Source: Acidimicrobiia bacterium | Lineage (GTDB): Bacteria; Actinomycetota; Acidimicrobiia; Spongiisociales; UBA5794 | Direction: 5' to 3' | Assembly: GCA_041393965.1 (NCBI GenBank) | Contig: JAWKJB010000001.1 | Coordinates: 682,001-746,000, forward strand | DNA length: 64,000 nt | Shown here: piece after piece, positions 36,575 through 44,755 of the stretch | Layout: every line of letters starts with the position of its first letter | How positions within the stretch are numbered: position 1 is the first letter of the stretch | The notes under the pieces: generated by a model | The model's database searches: none | What the model was told of the DNA's origin: nothing | Seen by the model: only the letters and a program-made list of their open reading frames with translations | Position numbers and translations under genes: made by a program

Positions 36575-37181
36575 GTCCGACGATGACGAGGCTTGGGCGG
36601 ATGACCCGTCCCCGCATCAGATATCCCTTTCGTACTTCCTGTTCGACGATCTGATCACCTTCGCCCGGATTCACCGACACCGCTTCGTGCAACGCCGGGT
36701 CGAATGGTGCTCCGACCGCATCGATCGGCGTGAAGCCGTCGCGGGCAAGCGCATCGAGGATCAGGTTGTAGGTGCTCTTCATCCCGGCGAGCATGCGCCC
36801 TTCAACCGCGGTGGTTGCCTCGATGGCGAGGGCGGCATCGAAGCTGTCGAGTGCGGGGAGAAGCGATTCGATCACTCGCTGACCGGCACGCTGGACATTC
36901 TCCACCTGATCTCGTTCGGTTCGCTTGCGGAAGTTGTCGAACTCCGCGGCAACGCGCTGGAGGTTCTCCAACAGCTCGCCGGCTTCTTCTCGTGCTTCCA
37001 CCAGCTCCCTGAGGAGGATCTCGCGTGCCTCGTGCGGATCCTCGGGCAGACTGAGTCCGAGTACGGCTGCCGTCGCTGCCTCCTCGATCCCTTCGATCTC
37101 CTTCATGTCGGCTTCGGCGGTCTCTTGGTCGGGGAGCCCAGTGTCGGCAACCTCGGCTGCGGATTCAATGTCGCGGTGCAT
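36567..37181 (-). CDS. grpE: Nucleotide exchange factor GrpE
   Basis: 204 residues. An acidic N-terminal region is followed by a long coiled coil ('EILLRELVEAREEAGELLENLQRVAAEFDNFRKRTERDQ' in parts) and the beta domain with 'IESLLPALDSFDAAL', 'LILDALARDGFTPIDAVGAPFDPALHEAV' (in parts) and 'VRKGYLMRGRVIRPSLVIVG' (in parts). GrpE releases ADP from DnaK. It lies 41 nt after dnaK and overlaps dnaJ. Confidence 0.96.
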   Translation of the reverse strand: MHRDIESAAEVADTGLPDQETAEADMKEIEGIEEAATAAVLGLSLPEDPHEAREILLRELVEAREEAGELLENLQRVAAEFDNFRKRTERDQVENVQRAGQRVIESLLPALDSFDAALAIEATTAVEGRMLAGMKSTYNLILDALARDGFTPIDAVGAPFDPALHEAVSVNPGEGDQIVEQEVRKGYLMRGRVIRPSLVIVGHA

Positions 37182-37222
37182 GATGCTCTCGTCTCTCGGG
37201 TGTCGTGCAGCGATGAGAAGGC

Positions 37223-39058
37223 CTAAGCCTCCTCATCCTCCACGACCTCGGCCTCAACGACCTCATCGTTTGACCCGGCCGTTCCATCGGAACCGCTGGC
37301 CGCCTCTGTCTCCGCCTGGGCAGCCGCATAGATCTTCTCGCCGATGACCTGTGCGCTTTGGAGCAGCTCGCCCGTCGCCGTCTTGAGGTCGGCCGTCGCC
37401 GCGTCCTCCTTGTCGAGGAGCACTTTGAGCGCATCGAGCTTTTCTTGCACGGGCTCCTTTTCGGCCTCGTCGAGCTTGTCGCCGTGTTCGGCGAGCTGCT
37501 TGCCGACCGAATGAACAGCGTGGTCGGCCGCGTTGCGCGCCTCTGCTGCTTCCTTTCGTTCGGCATCCTCGGCCGCGTAGGCTTCTGCATCCTTGACCAT
37601 GCGGTCGATGTCGTCCTTGTCAAGGGCGGTCCCGCCGGTGATCGTCACATGCTGGCTCCGACCGGTGCCGAGATCCTTCGCCGATACCGACACGATGCCG
37701 TTCCGATCGATGTCGAAGGTGACCTCGATCTGGGGAATGCCGCTCGGAGCCGGGGCGATGCCGTCAAGTTTGAACTGGCCAAGACTGTTGTTGTCTCGCG
37801 CCATGGCGCGCTCACCTTGGACGACATGGATGTCGACCTCGGGTTGGTTGTCGGCCGCCGTCGTGAAGATCTCGGAACGCTTGGTTGGGATCGTCGTGTT
37901 GCGCTCGATCATGGTCGTGGCAACGCCGCCTTTGGTCTCGATGCCGAGCGTGAGCGGCGTGACATCGAGGAGGAGGATGTCGGACACATCGCCGGTGAGG
38001 ACACCGGCTTGGATCGCGGCACCAAGCCCGACCACCTCGTCGGGATTCACGCTCTTGTTCGGCTCCTTGCCTGCAAGTTCGGTCACGAGCTTGTGGACCG
38101 CAGGGATGCGGGTCGTTCCACCGACGAGGATCACATGGTCGATCTCGGCGATCTCGACACCCGCGTCCTTGATGGCGCGTTCGAAGGGCTCGCGGGTTCG
38201 TTCCACGAGCTCGCTTGTCATGCGCTCGAACTCTGAGCGCGTGAGCGACTTGAGCAGATGGATCGGACCGTCCTGATTCGCCGTGATGAACGGCAGGTTG
38301 ATTTCCGTCTGCTGGACCGATGACAGCTCGATCTTCGCCTTCTCTGCGGCTTCCTTGAGCCTTGTGAGCGCCATCGCATCCTTCGACAGATCGATTCCGT
38401 TCTCCTTCTTGAAACCGTCGACGAGCCAATCCATCACGACCTGGTCCCAGTCGTCGCCACCGAGGTGGGTGTCGCCCGCGGTCGACTTGACCTCGAAGAC
38501 GCCTTCGCCGATCTCGAGCACGGACACATCGAAGGTTCCGCCACCGAGGTCGTACACCAAGATGAGTTCGTCTGCCGATCCCTTGTTGAGTCCATATGCG
38601 AGGGACGCGGCCGTCGGCTCGTTGACGATGCGCTCGACCTCAAGTCCGGCGATCTGGCCAGCTTCCTTGGTGGCCTGTCGCTGGGCATCACCGAAGTAGG
38701 CAGGGACGGTGATCACCGCCTTGGTGATCGTCTCGCCCAGGAAGGCTTCGGCATCGGCCTTGAGCTTCTGGAGGATCCGTGCCGAGATCTCCTGTGCCGT
38801 GTAGTCCTTGCCGTCGATGGCGATCGACCAGTCGGTACCCATGTGGCGCTTGACCGACCGAACCGTGCGATCGGGATTGGTGATCGCCTGGCGCTTTGCC
38901 TGGTCCCCGACGAGCACTTCACCGTTCTTGGCGAACGCGACCACCGACGGGGTCGTCCGGTTTCCTTCGGCGTTTGCAACGACCTTCGGCTCCCCGCCTT
39001 CGAGGACGGCAATGACTGAATTGGTTGTTCCGAGATCGATTCCCACGGCTCGTGGCAT
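37223..39058 (-). CDS. dnaK: Molecular chaperone DnaK (Hsp70)
   Basis: 611 residues. 'AVGIDLGTTNSVIAVLEGGEP' (in parts), 'NPDRTVRSVKRHMG', 'VITVPAYFGDAQRQATKEAG', 'ERIVNEPTAASLAYGL', 'VYDLGGGTFDVSVLEIG' and 'VILVGGTTRIPAV' cover the ATPase domain; 'LLLDVTPLTLGIETKGGV' starts the substrate domain. The acidic C terminus ends EVVEDEEA, as usual. First gene of the operon; its promoter region carries HAIR-like half sites. Confidence 0.98.
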   Translation of the reverse strand: MPRAVGIDLGTTNSVIAVLEGGEPKVVANAEGNRTTPSVVAFAKNGEVLVGDQAKRQAITNPDRTVRSVKRHMGTDWSIAIDGKDYTAQEISARILQKLKADAEAFLGETITKAVITVPAYFGDAQRQATKEAGQIAGLEVERIVNEPTAASLAYGLNKGSADELILVYDLGGGTFDVSVLEIGEGVFEVKSTAGDTHLGGDDWDQVVMDWLVDGFKKENGIDLSKDAMALTRLKEAAEKAKIELSSVQQTEINLPFITANQDGPIHLLKSLTRSEFERMTSELVERTREPFERAIKDAGVEIAEIDHVILVGGTTRIPAVHKLVTELAGKEPNKSVNPDEVVGLGAAIQAGVLTGDVSDILLLDVTPLTLGIETKGGVATTMIERNTTIPTKRSEIFTTAADNQPEVDIHVVQGERAMARDNNSLGQFKLDGIAPAPSGIPQIEVTFDIDRNGIVSVSAKDLGTGRSQHVTITGGTALDKDDIDRMVKDAEAYAAEDAERKEAAEARNAADHAVHSVGKQLAEHGDKLDEAEKEPVQEKLDALKVLLDKEDAATADLKTATGELLQSAQVIGEKIYAAAQAETEAASGSDGTAGSNDEVVEAEVVEDEEA

Positions 39059-39102
39059 GACTTCTCCTTGTCGTGTGCGAGCGCACCCGGCGCTCCGTAT
39101 GT

Positions 39103-39147
39103 CTTGAGTCGAGACGCTCAGTATAACCTGAGTCTGATCATATCAAT
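39103..39147 (-). promoter_or_regulatory. dnaK promoter with HAIR-like HspR half sites
   Basis: On the minus strand TTGATA (39141-39146) and TATACT (39120-39125) are a plausible -35/-10 with a 15-nt spacer. A perfect HAIR half site CTTGAGT (plus, 39103-39109) and the similar CCTGAGT (39127-39133) surround the -10. The full CTTGAGT-N7-ACTCAAG palindrome is not perfect. Confidence 0.45.
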
Positions 39148-39149
39148 TT

Positions 39150-39200
39150 TCACGGTTTGCCGTTCACGGTTCACTGTCAACTGTTCACAGTGAACTGCCC
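39150..39200. repeat. Degenerate 7-bp repeat (CGGTTCA type) with inverted copy
   Basis: CGGTTTG-CCGTTCA-CGGTTCA-CTGTCAA-CTGTTCA-CAGTGAA run in 7-bp register. GTTCACTGT (39169-39177) and ACAGTGAAC (39187-39195) are perfect inverted arms. A 15-mer (CCGTTCACGGTTCAC) recurs at 55409-55423. Confidence 0.6.
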
Positions 39201-39203
39201 AAC

Positions 39204-39240
39204 GACAAACACCGGTGGGGATCCCACCGGTGCCCTTGTC
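39204..39240 (-). terminator. Strong hairpin downstream of the DivIVA-like gene
   Basis: CACCGGTGGG and CCCACCGGTG (39210-39219, 39223-39232) pair perfectly around a 3-nt loop, with outer GACAA/TTGTC pairing. On the minus strand it is followed by TTTGTCGTT. It fits a terminator for the divIVA-like gene upstream of the dnaK control region. Confidence 0.65.
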
Positions 39241-39260
39241 GCTCCGCCCGCTCCGACCGG

Positions 39261-40184
39261 TCAGTTGACCAGTCGGGCGATCTCGATCCGCTCACGGATG
39301 CTGCCTGCTCGCCGTTGATAGTAGGTGGCGACACCGTCATCTGTGCGGTCGTCTGTCTTCGTTTCGGCCGGTTTCGCCGCGACCTTGACGGTTGGTTCCG
39401 CCGGGCGGATCGGCGCCGGCTCGTCGGGACCCCGATCCATCGCTTCGATGGCATTGAGGTCGATGACCTCGGCACCGGCAACTGCTTCCCTTGCGAGCGA
39501 TGTTGCTGACGCTTGTAGCGTTGCCACCGCAGTCCTGAGGCTCGCGATGCGTTCGCGGAGCCGGTCGCTCTCGTGTCGAGCGTCCTCGATGATTGCTGCA
39601 GCCGCGGCGCGTGCCTCGTCGAGCCTCTGTTGTGAGGCGATGGCTGCCTTGTGGCTCGCCCACACGGCACCCGTGGTGATGTTGCGAACTTCGGTGGCGG
39701 CTTCGCGGCGAACGGCGTCGCTCTCGGCGACCGCATCGGCAATCGTTGTCGCAGCACTCGCAGCGGATTCAGACTCTCTCGCCGCGGCGGTGGCCTCGGC
39801 GCGAGCCACGACCGCATCAGCCTCCTGATACGCCTCGGTGAGGATGGCATCCCTTCGTGCCGAGATCTCGGCCCCGAGGTTGGAGGCGATCACGGCCACA
39901 GTCTCTGCCTCGAGTCGGGCTTCGCCGATGATGCGCTGTGCATCGGCTTCGGTGTCGGCGAGGATCGAGTCACGCGTCTTTTCGACGGCGGCAAGCGTTC
40001 TCGCGATGGCCGTAGCCGATACCTGGGCGTCGTCGAGCTTCGTCTCGAGGTCACGAGAACGCTCCTCGGCGTCCGTTACCGCATCGACGAGTCGTCCCAC
40101 AACGGCATCGACCTCTGCAGGGTCATATCCGTTCCGCTTGACCCTTCCGAACCGGTGGGTCCGAGCGATTGATGCACTGATCAT
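39261..40184 (-). CDS. DivIVA-domain coiled-coil protein
   Basis: 307 residues. The N-terminal 'RTHRFGRVKRNGYDPAEVDAVVGRL' (in parts) matches the DivIVA membrane-targeting start (F..R..GY.P.EVD.F). A long, Ala/Glu/Arg-rich coiled coil runs from ~35 to 235, then a Pro/Lys linker and a short C-terminal 'YYQRRAGSIRERIEIARL'. DivIVA/Wag31-like proteins mark cell poles or septa. Whether this one directs growth is inference. It is monocistronic; no leaderless hexamer was seen. Confidence 0.78.
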   Translation of the reverse strand: MISASIARTHRFGRVKRNGYDPAEVDAVVGRLVDAVTDAEERSRDLETKLDDAQVSATAIARTLAAVEKTRDSILADTEADAQRIIGEARLEAETVAVIASNLGAEISARRDAILTEAYQEADAVVARAEATAAARESESAASAATTIADAVAESDAVRREAATEVRNITTGAVWASHKAAIASQQRLDEARAAAAAIIEDARHESDRLRERIASLRTAVATLQASATSLAREAVAGAEVIDLNAIEAMDRGPDEPAPIRPAEPTVKVAAKPAETKTDDRTDDGVATYYQRRAGSIRERIEIARLVN

Positions 40185-40340
40185 GTCCTGTCACCTTCCC
40201 GGACCGACGCCCGCTGTGGCCCCTTCGACCCATGCGTCTTTGACCGGGTGGTCGTGACTGTGCGCTACACGACGATACGGTCGTCTTTCGCGCTCTGCAA
40301 GAGGTTTCTTGCACCTCTGGAACGAGGATGCCTCCTGCTC

Positions 40341-40346
40341 TACGCT
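40341..40346 (+). promoter_or_regulatory. -10 hexamer TACGCT of the HTH-clpS-DUF2017 operon
   Basis: Six nucleotides before the ATG at 40353, in the divergent gap with the DivIVA-like gene. Confidence 0.4.
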
Positions 40347-40352
40347 GGTTCC

Positions 40353-40589
40353 ATGGACAGGATCAGCGTCGACATCGACAAGCCGTGGCTCACGGTTGCC
40401 GACATCTGCGACTACATGGATGTATCGACCTTCGTGGTGACATCGGTGTTGCGTTCCGGGGAGCTTCCCGCGGTCAAGTTCGGCAGGGAGTGGCGGGTAG
40501 CACGAATGGACTTCGAGAACTGGATCAACGAGCGCCGGGGCGTTGGGGCACCGACCGAGACACCCGAACGGGCCCGACGACAGTCGTGA
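40353..40589 (+). CDS. Small helix-turn-helix (excisionase/MerR-like) DNA-binding protein
   Basis: 78 residues. 'PWLTVADICDYMDVSTFVVTSVLRSGELPAVKFGREWRVARMDFENWI' (in parts) is the HTH_17/excisionase-type fold in which a helix-turn-helix is followed by 'G.LPA.K.G..WR' and a short helix. Phage-type neighbours are absent, so a chromosomal regulator is more likely than an excisionase. The stop overlaps clpS as GTGA, so it is co-expressed with clpS. Confidence 0.83.
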   Translation: MDRISVDIDKPWLTVADICDYMDVSTFVVTSVLRSGELPAVKFGREWRVARMDFENWINERRGVGAPTETPERARRQS

Positions 40590-40864
40590 CGACACCTGTC
40601 CGTTCCCCGGAGCTCAAGGAGCGAACCAAGTCGGACCGTCCGTGGATCGTCATCGTGTGGGATGACCCGGTCAACCTCATGGACTATGTCGTGTTCGTCT
40701 TCCAGGATGTCTTCGGGTTCGATGCCGCCAAGGCAACCCGTCTCATGCTTGCGGTCCACAACGAAGGCAAGGCGATCGTCTACGAAGGTCTCAGGGAACC
40801 TGCCGAGCTCGCCGTCTACCGGCTGCATCGCTATGGCCTCTGGGCCACGATGGAGCAGCAATGA
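40586..40864 (+). CDS. clpS: ATP-dependent Clp protease adaptor ClpS
   Basis: 92 residues from GTG at 40586. 'PWIVIVWDDPVNLMDYVVFVFQDVFGF' (in parts) holds the ClpS D-x-N motif that reads N-degron residues. 'KATRLMLAVHNEGKAIVYEGLREPAELAVYRLHRYGL' (in parts) is the Clp-contact helix region. ClpS delivers N-end-rule substrates to ClpA/ClpC. It overlaps both neighbours by 4 nt. Confidence 0.96.
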   Translation: MTTPVRSPELKERTKSDRPWIVIVWDDPVNLMDYVVFVFQDVFGFDAAKATRLMLAVHNEGKAIVYEGLREPAELAVYRLHRYGLWATMEQQ

Positions 40865-41325
40865 CAGCCATGTTCCGACGCGTCGGCGAGAAGATCCGCG
40901 CTGAGTTGTCCGCCGAGGACCGCGCGCTCCTCACGGAGATTCCCGAGCTTCTCAACGACATCGGTGCCAAGGAGAACGACCCCGCCGCCGCGGTGCTCGA
41001 TCGACCCGCATATCGAGGTGACCGTGACGCGAGCGCCGAATTCCGAGAACTCATGGAGTCCCAAATCAAGCGGGAGCGGTTCGAGGACCGCTCCCGGTTT
41101 GCGAGCCTTCTCGCGGTACCGGAGCCGATGACCGACGATGAGGCGCGGGGAGTGTTGCGGGTGCTCAACGAGGCACGCCTCGCCCTCGCGGCTCGATCGG
41201 GCGCCATGGACGGCGGTCCCGGCTGGGAACTCCGGATCTCAGCGGACAAGCGGCTCGCCGTGGTCGCGTGGCTCGGTTTCGTCGAGTCCCAACTCCTTGC
41301 GGCAATGGTTCCGCCGGATCGGTAG
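40861..41325 (+). CDS. DUF2017 family protein
   Basis: 154 residues. 'MFRRVGEKIRAELSAEDRALLTEIPELLNDI' (in parts), 'REFRELMESQIKRERFEDRSRF'-like segment (here 'EFRELMESQIKRERFE') and 'DEARGVLRVLNEARLALAARSG' (in parts) match DUF2017, which follows clpS across actinobacteria. Helical, soluble; function unknown but conserved linkage suggests a role in Clp substrate delivery. ATGA overlap with clpS. Confidence 0.88.
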   Translation: MTAMFRRVGEKIRAELSAEDRALLTEIPELLNDIGAKENDPAAAVLDRPAYRGDRDASAEFRELMESQIKRERFEDRSRFASLLAVPEPMTDDEARGVLRVLNEARLALAARSGAMDGGPGWELRISADKRLAVVAWLGFVESQLLAAMVPPDR

Positions 41326-41377
41326 AGGGGGTTCGTCGGGTAGCGTCCAACTGGCACCGATTCGAGGGAACACCGCC

Positions 41378-41962
41378 ATGTCCATCGCCGCCATCTTCCT
41401 CGCCGCAGACGAAGGCGAGGGATTCGATCAACCAAAGTACCTGACCGCCATCGATGGGGTGCCGATGATTCGCCGCGTGGTCAGCGACTCGGTACCGTGG
41501 GGTGTCGATCGCCGGGTCGTCGTCGTGGGCCCCGACGCCGAGGAGGTCGTCGACGCCATCGCCGATCTCGAGGTGGACATCGTGATCGATCACGAGTGGG
41601 GGGAGGGCTTGTCGGCACCGCTGCGCGCAGGGCTCGATCTGGTTTCGATGGACCGATCGGTACGGGGATGCCTTATCGCGCGCGGCGATCAGCCAGGGAT
41701 CCCACCCGCCGTCGTCGAATCGATGCTGTCTCGTTGGGAAGCCACGGGTGCCGATGCCGTCGTTCCCAAGTACCGTTTCGCGAGGGGGTGGCCGGTGCTT
41801 GTCGCCAGCACCTGGTTCGATCATCTGCTGTCCCTCGAGGGTGCCGCGCGCCTGCACGATGTGATCGCCACCAAGGCCAACACCATCGAGGAGTGCCATT
41901 TCGAATACCTGTCGCCTCCGGTCCTTGCCACACATGAGGATCTCCGGCTCAGGACGCGATGA
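41378..41962 (+). CDS. MobA-like nucleotidyltransferase family protein
   Basis: 194 residues. N-terminal 'AIFLAADEGEGFDQPKYLTAIDGVPMIRRVV' (in parts) aligns with the LAAGxSxRxGxxKxL nucleotide-binding loop of MobA/MocA proteins, but the Gly-rich loop is altered (LAAD, no SxR) while the Lys remains. 'VIDHEWGEGLSAPLRAGLDL' and 'GCLIARGDQPGIPPAVVESML' (in parts) match the second motif, with GDQP for the usual GDMP. Possible molybdenum-cofactor nucleotidyltransferase; the altered loop makes activity uncertain. No mo-cofactor genes adjoin. Confidence 0.75.
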   Translation: MSIAAIFLAADEGEGFDQPKYLTAIDGVPMIRRVVSDSVPWGVDRRVVVVGPDAEEVVDAIADLEVDIVIDHEWGEGLSAPLRAGLDLVSMDRSVRGCLIARGDQPGIPPAVVESMLSRWEATGADAVVPKYRFARGWPVLVASTWFDHLLSLEGAARLHDVIATKANTIEECHFEYLSPPVLATHEDLRLRTR

Positions 41963-42035
41963 CCGCCTCGCACGACCGGCACCGATCGGGTTAGGCTCGT
42001 TCGGAGCCGTTTGCAGTCGAGATGGAAGGATCGAT

Positions 42036-42440
42036 GTGGCTTCGATATCTGCGATACGAGCCATCGGTCAACGCAACGCAACGAAGTTGCGCAAGGGCCG
42101 AGTTCGGACGACCGAGGCGCTGCTTCGGGAAGCGTCGTCCCGCAAGGGACGCGCGGCGATCTCCGCTCGTACCGGCATCGCTTCGGCTGACCTCCTCAAG
42201 TGGGCGCAGCAGGCAGACCTGATGCGAGTCAACGGCGTCGGGGCCGAATACGCCGACCTACTCGGTTCGGCAGGGGTCGACACGATCAAGACCCTCCGTC
42301 GACGGAACGCGCAGAACTTGATGGTGTCGTTGACCCAGATCAACGGGAAGCGGCACCGGGTCCAACGCCTTCCCACCGTCGAGATGATCCAGGGGTGGAT
42401 CGACGCTGCCAATGAGCTCGAACCCATCGTGAGGAGCTGA
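42036..42440 (+). CDS. DUF4332 (helix-hairpin-helix) family protein
   Basis: 134 residues from GTG at 42036, with GGAAGGA 5 nt upstream and a TAGGCT hexamer at 41992-41997 as a probable -10. Two HhH-like repeats are seen: 'AIRAIGQRNATKLRKGRVRTTEALLREAS' (in parts) and 'LMRVNGVGAEYADLLGSAGVDTIKTLRRRNAQNL' (in parts), the DUF4332 pattern. These modules often mediate DNA or protein contacts. Basic and cytoplasmic. Function unknown. Confidence 0.78.
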   Translation: MASISAIRAIGQRNATKLRKGRVRTTEALLREASSRKGRAAISARTGIASADLLKWAQQADLMRVNGVGAEYADLLGSAGVDTIKTLRRRNAQNLMVSLTQINGKRHRVQRLPTVEMIQGWIDAANELEPIVRS

Positions 42441-42476
42441 GCCTCATCGGGGATCGACCGAACTGTGGCCAGTTCG

Positions 42477-43493
42477 CTATGCGTTGGGTTCCGCTGAGGC
42501 GTTCCCTGCGAGGGGAGTCAACTGCTCGCTGGGTCGCAGTGAGCGGTATGCCGCCCAGATGTACGCGACGAGTCCGGCCGCGATCTGGATGCCGGTGCCT
42601 ACGCCGTACACGGTCTGGAGACCTACGACCGATAGGTCAAGGCTCCACATCACGCCATAGGTCGCGATGGCGACAAGGGGCATGATCATCAGGATCGCGA
42701 CATCGCCTGGCCGTACCCGTCCCTGAAGGGACGCAATCGCAGACGGTTCGCTGGGTGTCGACTCCCGACTCTTGGAGAGCAACCACAAGGTTCCTCCGAG
42801 TAGGACACCCAGCTTGATGGGTGCCCAGATCACCACCGGCAGAACGGCAAGGGCCGCATATCCGGCGCAGAGAGCGACGATGCCTCGACCGCCCCACCGG
42901 CCGGGTGCGAAACGATCGGGCCACACGAAACCCAACAGCCAATGCGCCGCCGCGAACACGGCTCCGACGATGAGCGCATAGACAGCGAAGCCCGCTGGAT
43001 TCATGATCTCGTAAGGATCCTCGAAGTCGGTCAAGGCAGGTGGCAGCGAATACACGATGGACCACACACCCCAGTAGGCCCCGATGAGACCAGCGCCGAT
43101 CGCAAGTCGGTGGCGCTGTCGATCGAGCAGCCAACGCCGAGCCAGATACCAGAAGCTGACGACGGACAGGAGACCGTGCCAACCGACGAAGAGTGCGGCC
43201 ATTGCTGGCAGTGGACCATCGAGATAGATCTCTGTCGTGAGCACACCCTCGACGATGAACCCAAAGACCGCTCCGCCCAGCACGATCTGGTGGAGACGGC
43301 TCGACGGGCCACTTCCGAGGGTCCAGAGACCCACAAGGGCAGGAATCACATAGAACAGGGGCGTGAGAACCAGGGTCTCGGCAGTGGCTCCGCCGAGATA
43401 CCAGTAGACCCGTTCGGAGGCCGTCACCATCACGACCGACGAGAGAAAGACGAACGCGGAAACTCTTGTCCACCGAGCTATTCGTCGTGCCAT
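42477..43493 (-). CDS. Polytopic membrane protein of unknown function
   Basis: 338 residues with nine or so hydrophobic helices distributed evenly, starting 'MARRIARWTRVSAFVFLSSVVMV' (in parts). Aromatic-rich loops ('YWYLGGATAETL', 'YSLPPALTDFEDPYE') and one basic cytoplasmic loop near residue 240 are seen. No transporter motif or known family is recognised. ATG at 43493 was chosen over an upstream in-frame codon because the latter adds a non-membrane extension. Convergent with the DUF4332 gene. Confidence 0.68.
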   Translation of the reverse strand: MARRIARWTRVSAFVFLSSVVMVTASERVYWYLGGATAETLVLTPLFYVIPALVGLWTLGSGPSSRLHQIVLGGAVFGFIVEGVLTTEIYLDGPLPAMAALFVGWHGLLSVVSFWYLARRWLLDRQRHRLAIGAGLIGAYWGVWSIVYSLPPALTDFEDPYEIMNPAGFAVYALIVGAVFAAAHWLLGFVWPDRFAPGRWGGRGIVALCAGYAALAVLPVVIWAPIKLGVLLGGTLWLLSKSRESTPSEPSAIASLQGRVRPGDVAILMIMPLVAIATYGVMWSLDLSVVGLQTVYGVGTGIQIAAGLVAYIWAAYRSLRPSEQLTPLAGNASAEPNA

Positions 43494-43783
43494 CGTGATG
43501 TCATTGTGCACATCGAGCGCGCACATCGGGAATCGGAGTCACCGCGATCCCGAGCACTCGTCCGTTCGCCCCGATTCAGACGATGGACGACCCACCATAG
43601 ACGGGAAGAGTTACGACGAGGGGCGGATTCGGATGTACAGACCGTGGCGGGGCGTAAACCCTCCTCACGAGTCGTGAGTCCGACAACTCACCGTCTCGTG
43701 CGGAGGGCTCCGCCAATCACACCGAACTACGCCACACCAAACTGCCACACCAAACTGCGAGGGACAACGCCACCCGTTGTCGG
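43494..43783. other. Intergenic region with 13-bp tandem duplication
   Basis: 290 nt without a convincing gene. CCACACCAAACTG occurs twice in tandem (43732-43744 and 43745-43757). No tRNA or terminator with a T-run was identified. Confidence 0.5.
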
Positions 43784-44332
43784 CTAGCTCTTCTTGGGTG
43801 CTGACTTCTTCGGGGCGGTCTTCGTGGTGGACTTGGAGGCTGTCGCCTTGCTCGCAGCAGGCTTCTTGGAAGCGGTGGCCTTGGAAGCCGGCTTCGTGGC
43901 TGTCTTGGCCTTCGGAGCGGTCTTCTTCGCTGTCTTCGGAGCCTGCGGTGCTTCGACCGCATCACCCGAGGTCGCACCGTTCGACGGGCGGAACGATTCC
44001 TTCCACGAGTTCAACAGCCCATCGATCTGCTGGCGCAGTTTGGCAACCTGTTCGGTGATCTGGTCGACATCGACCGCGGATGACACGCTCTCGACGGTTT
44101 CCTCGACGCGTTCTCCGACATTCTTGTCGCCGACCTTCACCGCGTTGACCTTGCCGATCCCAACCTCGGCTGCTTCTTTCGTGCGGCCGAGCAACTCCTT
44201 CGCCTTGGCCGCGACGGTCGTCGCCGCGCCGGTGGAGAAGTCCACCGCCCTGTTGCCTGCCGAGACCGTCGAATCGACGATTGACCTTGCGGCCTTGGTC
44301 ACTTGCTCTTTCTGTGTTTCGATATCGATCAT
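43784..44332 (-). CDS. Lys/Ala-rich histone-like protein (phasin/PhaF-like layout)
   Basis: 182 residues. The first ~110 are an amphipathic helical region without cysteine ('IDIETQKEQVTKAARSIV', 'AKELLGRTKEAAEVGIGKVNAV', 'DQITEQVAKLRQQIDGLLNSW' in parts). The last ~60 are repeats of Lys, Ala, Ser, Thr and Pro (KTAPKAKT, KPASKAT, KKPAASK, TAPKKSAPKKS), like histone H1 tails. This suggests a nucleoid-associated or phasin-type protein. ATGA overlap with the upstream XRE regulator gene implies coupled expression. Confidence 0.75.
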   Translation of the reverse strand: MIDIETQKEQVTKAARSIVDSTVSAGNRAVDFSTGAATTVAAKAKELLGRTKEAAEVGIGKVNAVKVGDKNVGERVEETVESVSSAVDVDQITEQVAKLRQQIDGLLNSWKESFRPSNGATSGDAVEAPQAPKTAKKTAPKAKTATKPASKATASKKPAASKATASKSTTKTAPKKSAPKKS

Positions 44333-44670
44333 GATTCCTCCTGATCCGTGAAGCTCGCGTAGATCTCTCGCAACGCTTGCTTCTGTTTGGTTGTGAGCTG
44401 GTTGTCGCTTTCGATCGCCGTGATCACATCTGGGCCGTCACGCTCGTCGAGCAGGCCGGCCTTTTCGTACAGCGTCTCGGTCCGAATGGACAGAGCGTCG
44501 GCAATCGATCTGAGAATGTCCGCCGAGGGCCTGCGAAGGCCCCGTTCGATCTGGCTCAGGTAGGGATTCGAGACCCCGGTCAATTCGGCGAGTTTGCGAA
44601 TTGACAGTGCGCTGCGTTCCCGCTGTTCCTTGATGAAAGCCCCGACATCGGGCAGCGAAGGCGTCCTCAT
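44329..44670 (-). CDS. XRE family transcriptional regulator
   Basis: 113 residues. A Cro/CI HTH covers residues 10-65: 'VGAFIKEQRERSALSIRKLAELTGVSNPYLSQIERGLRRPSADILRSIADAL' (in parts). A helical tail ends 'QLTTKQKQALREIYASFTDQEES' (in parts). It is leaderless (TATCAT 6 nt upstream). A near-palindrome at 44697-44712 could be its operator. Coupled to the Lys/Ala-rich gene, which it probably controls. Confidence 0.88.
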   Translation of the reverse strand: MRTPSLPDVGAFIKEQRERSALSIRKLAELTGVSNPYLSQIERGLRRPSADILRSIADALSIRTETLYEKAGLLDERDGPDVITAIESDNQLTTKQKQALREIYASFTDQEES

Positions 44671-44676
44671 AGTTGC

Positions 44677-44712
44677 ATGATACAGCAGTGTGCTTGCAAT
44701 TGCTAGCAGTTG
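44677..44712 (-). promoter_or_regulatory. XRE gene promoter and near-palindromic operator candidate
   Basis: -10 hexamer TATCAT at 44677-44682, 6 nt before the ATG. CAATTGCTAGCAGTTG (44697-44712) matches its own reverse complement at 14 of 16 positions and lies in the -35 region. Confidence 0.5.
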
Positions 44713-44755
44713 TGTCAGGTGAGATCTCCGCGCGAACCCGGAAGCGCCGGCGGGC

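Noticed and set aside
40353..40589. Phage excisionase or island marker
   Set aside because: No integrase, attachment site or tRNA nearby, and the gene is coupled to the housekeeping gene clpS.
43494..43783. Possible ncRNA or intron remnant
   Set aside because: Only a 13-bp tandem duplication and minor palindromes are visible; no group II domain V, tRNA or known RNA motif.
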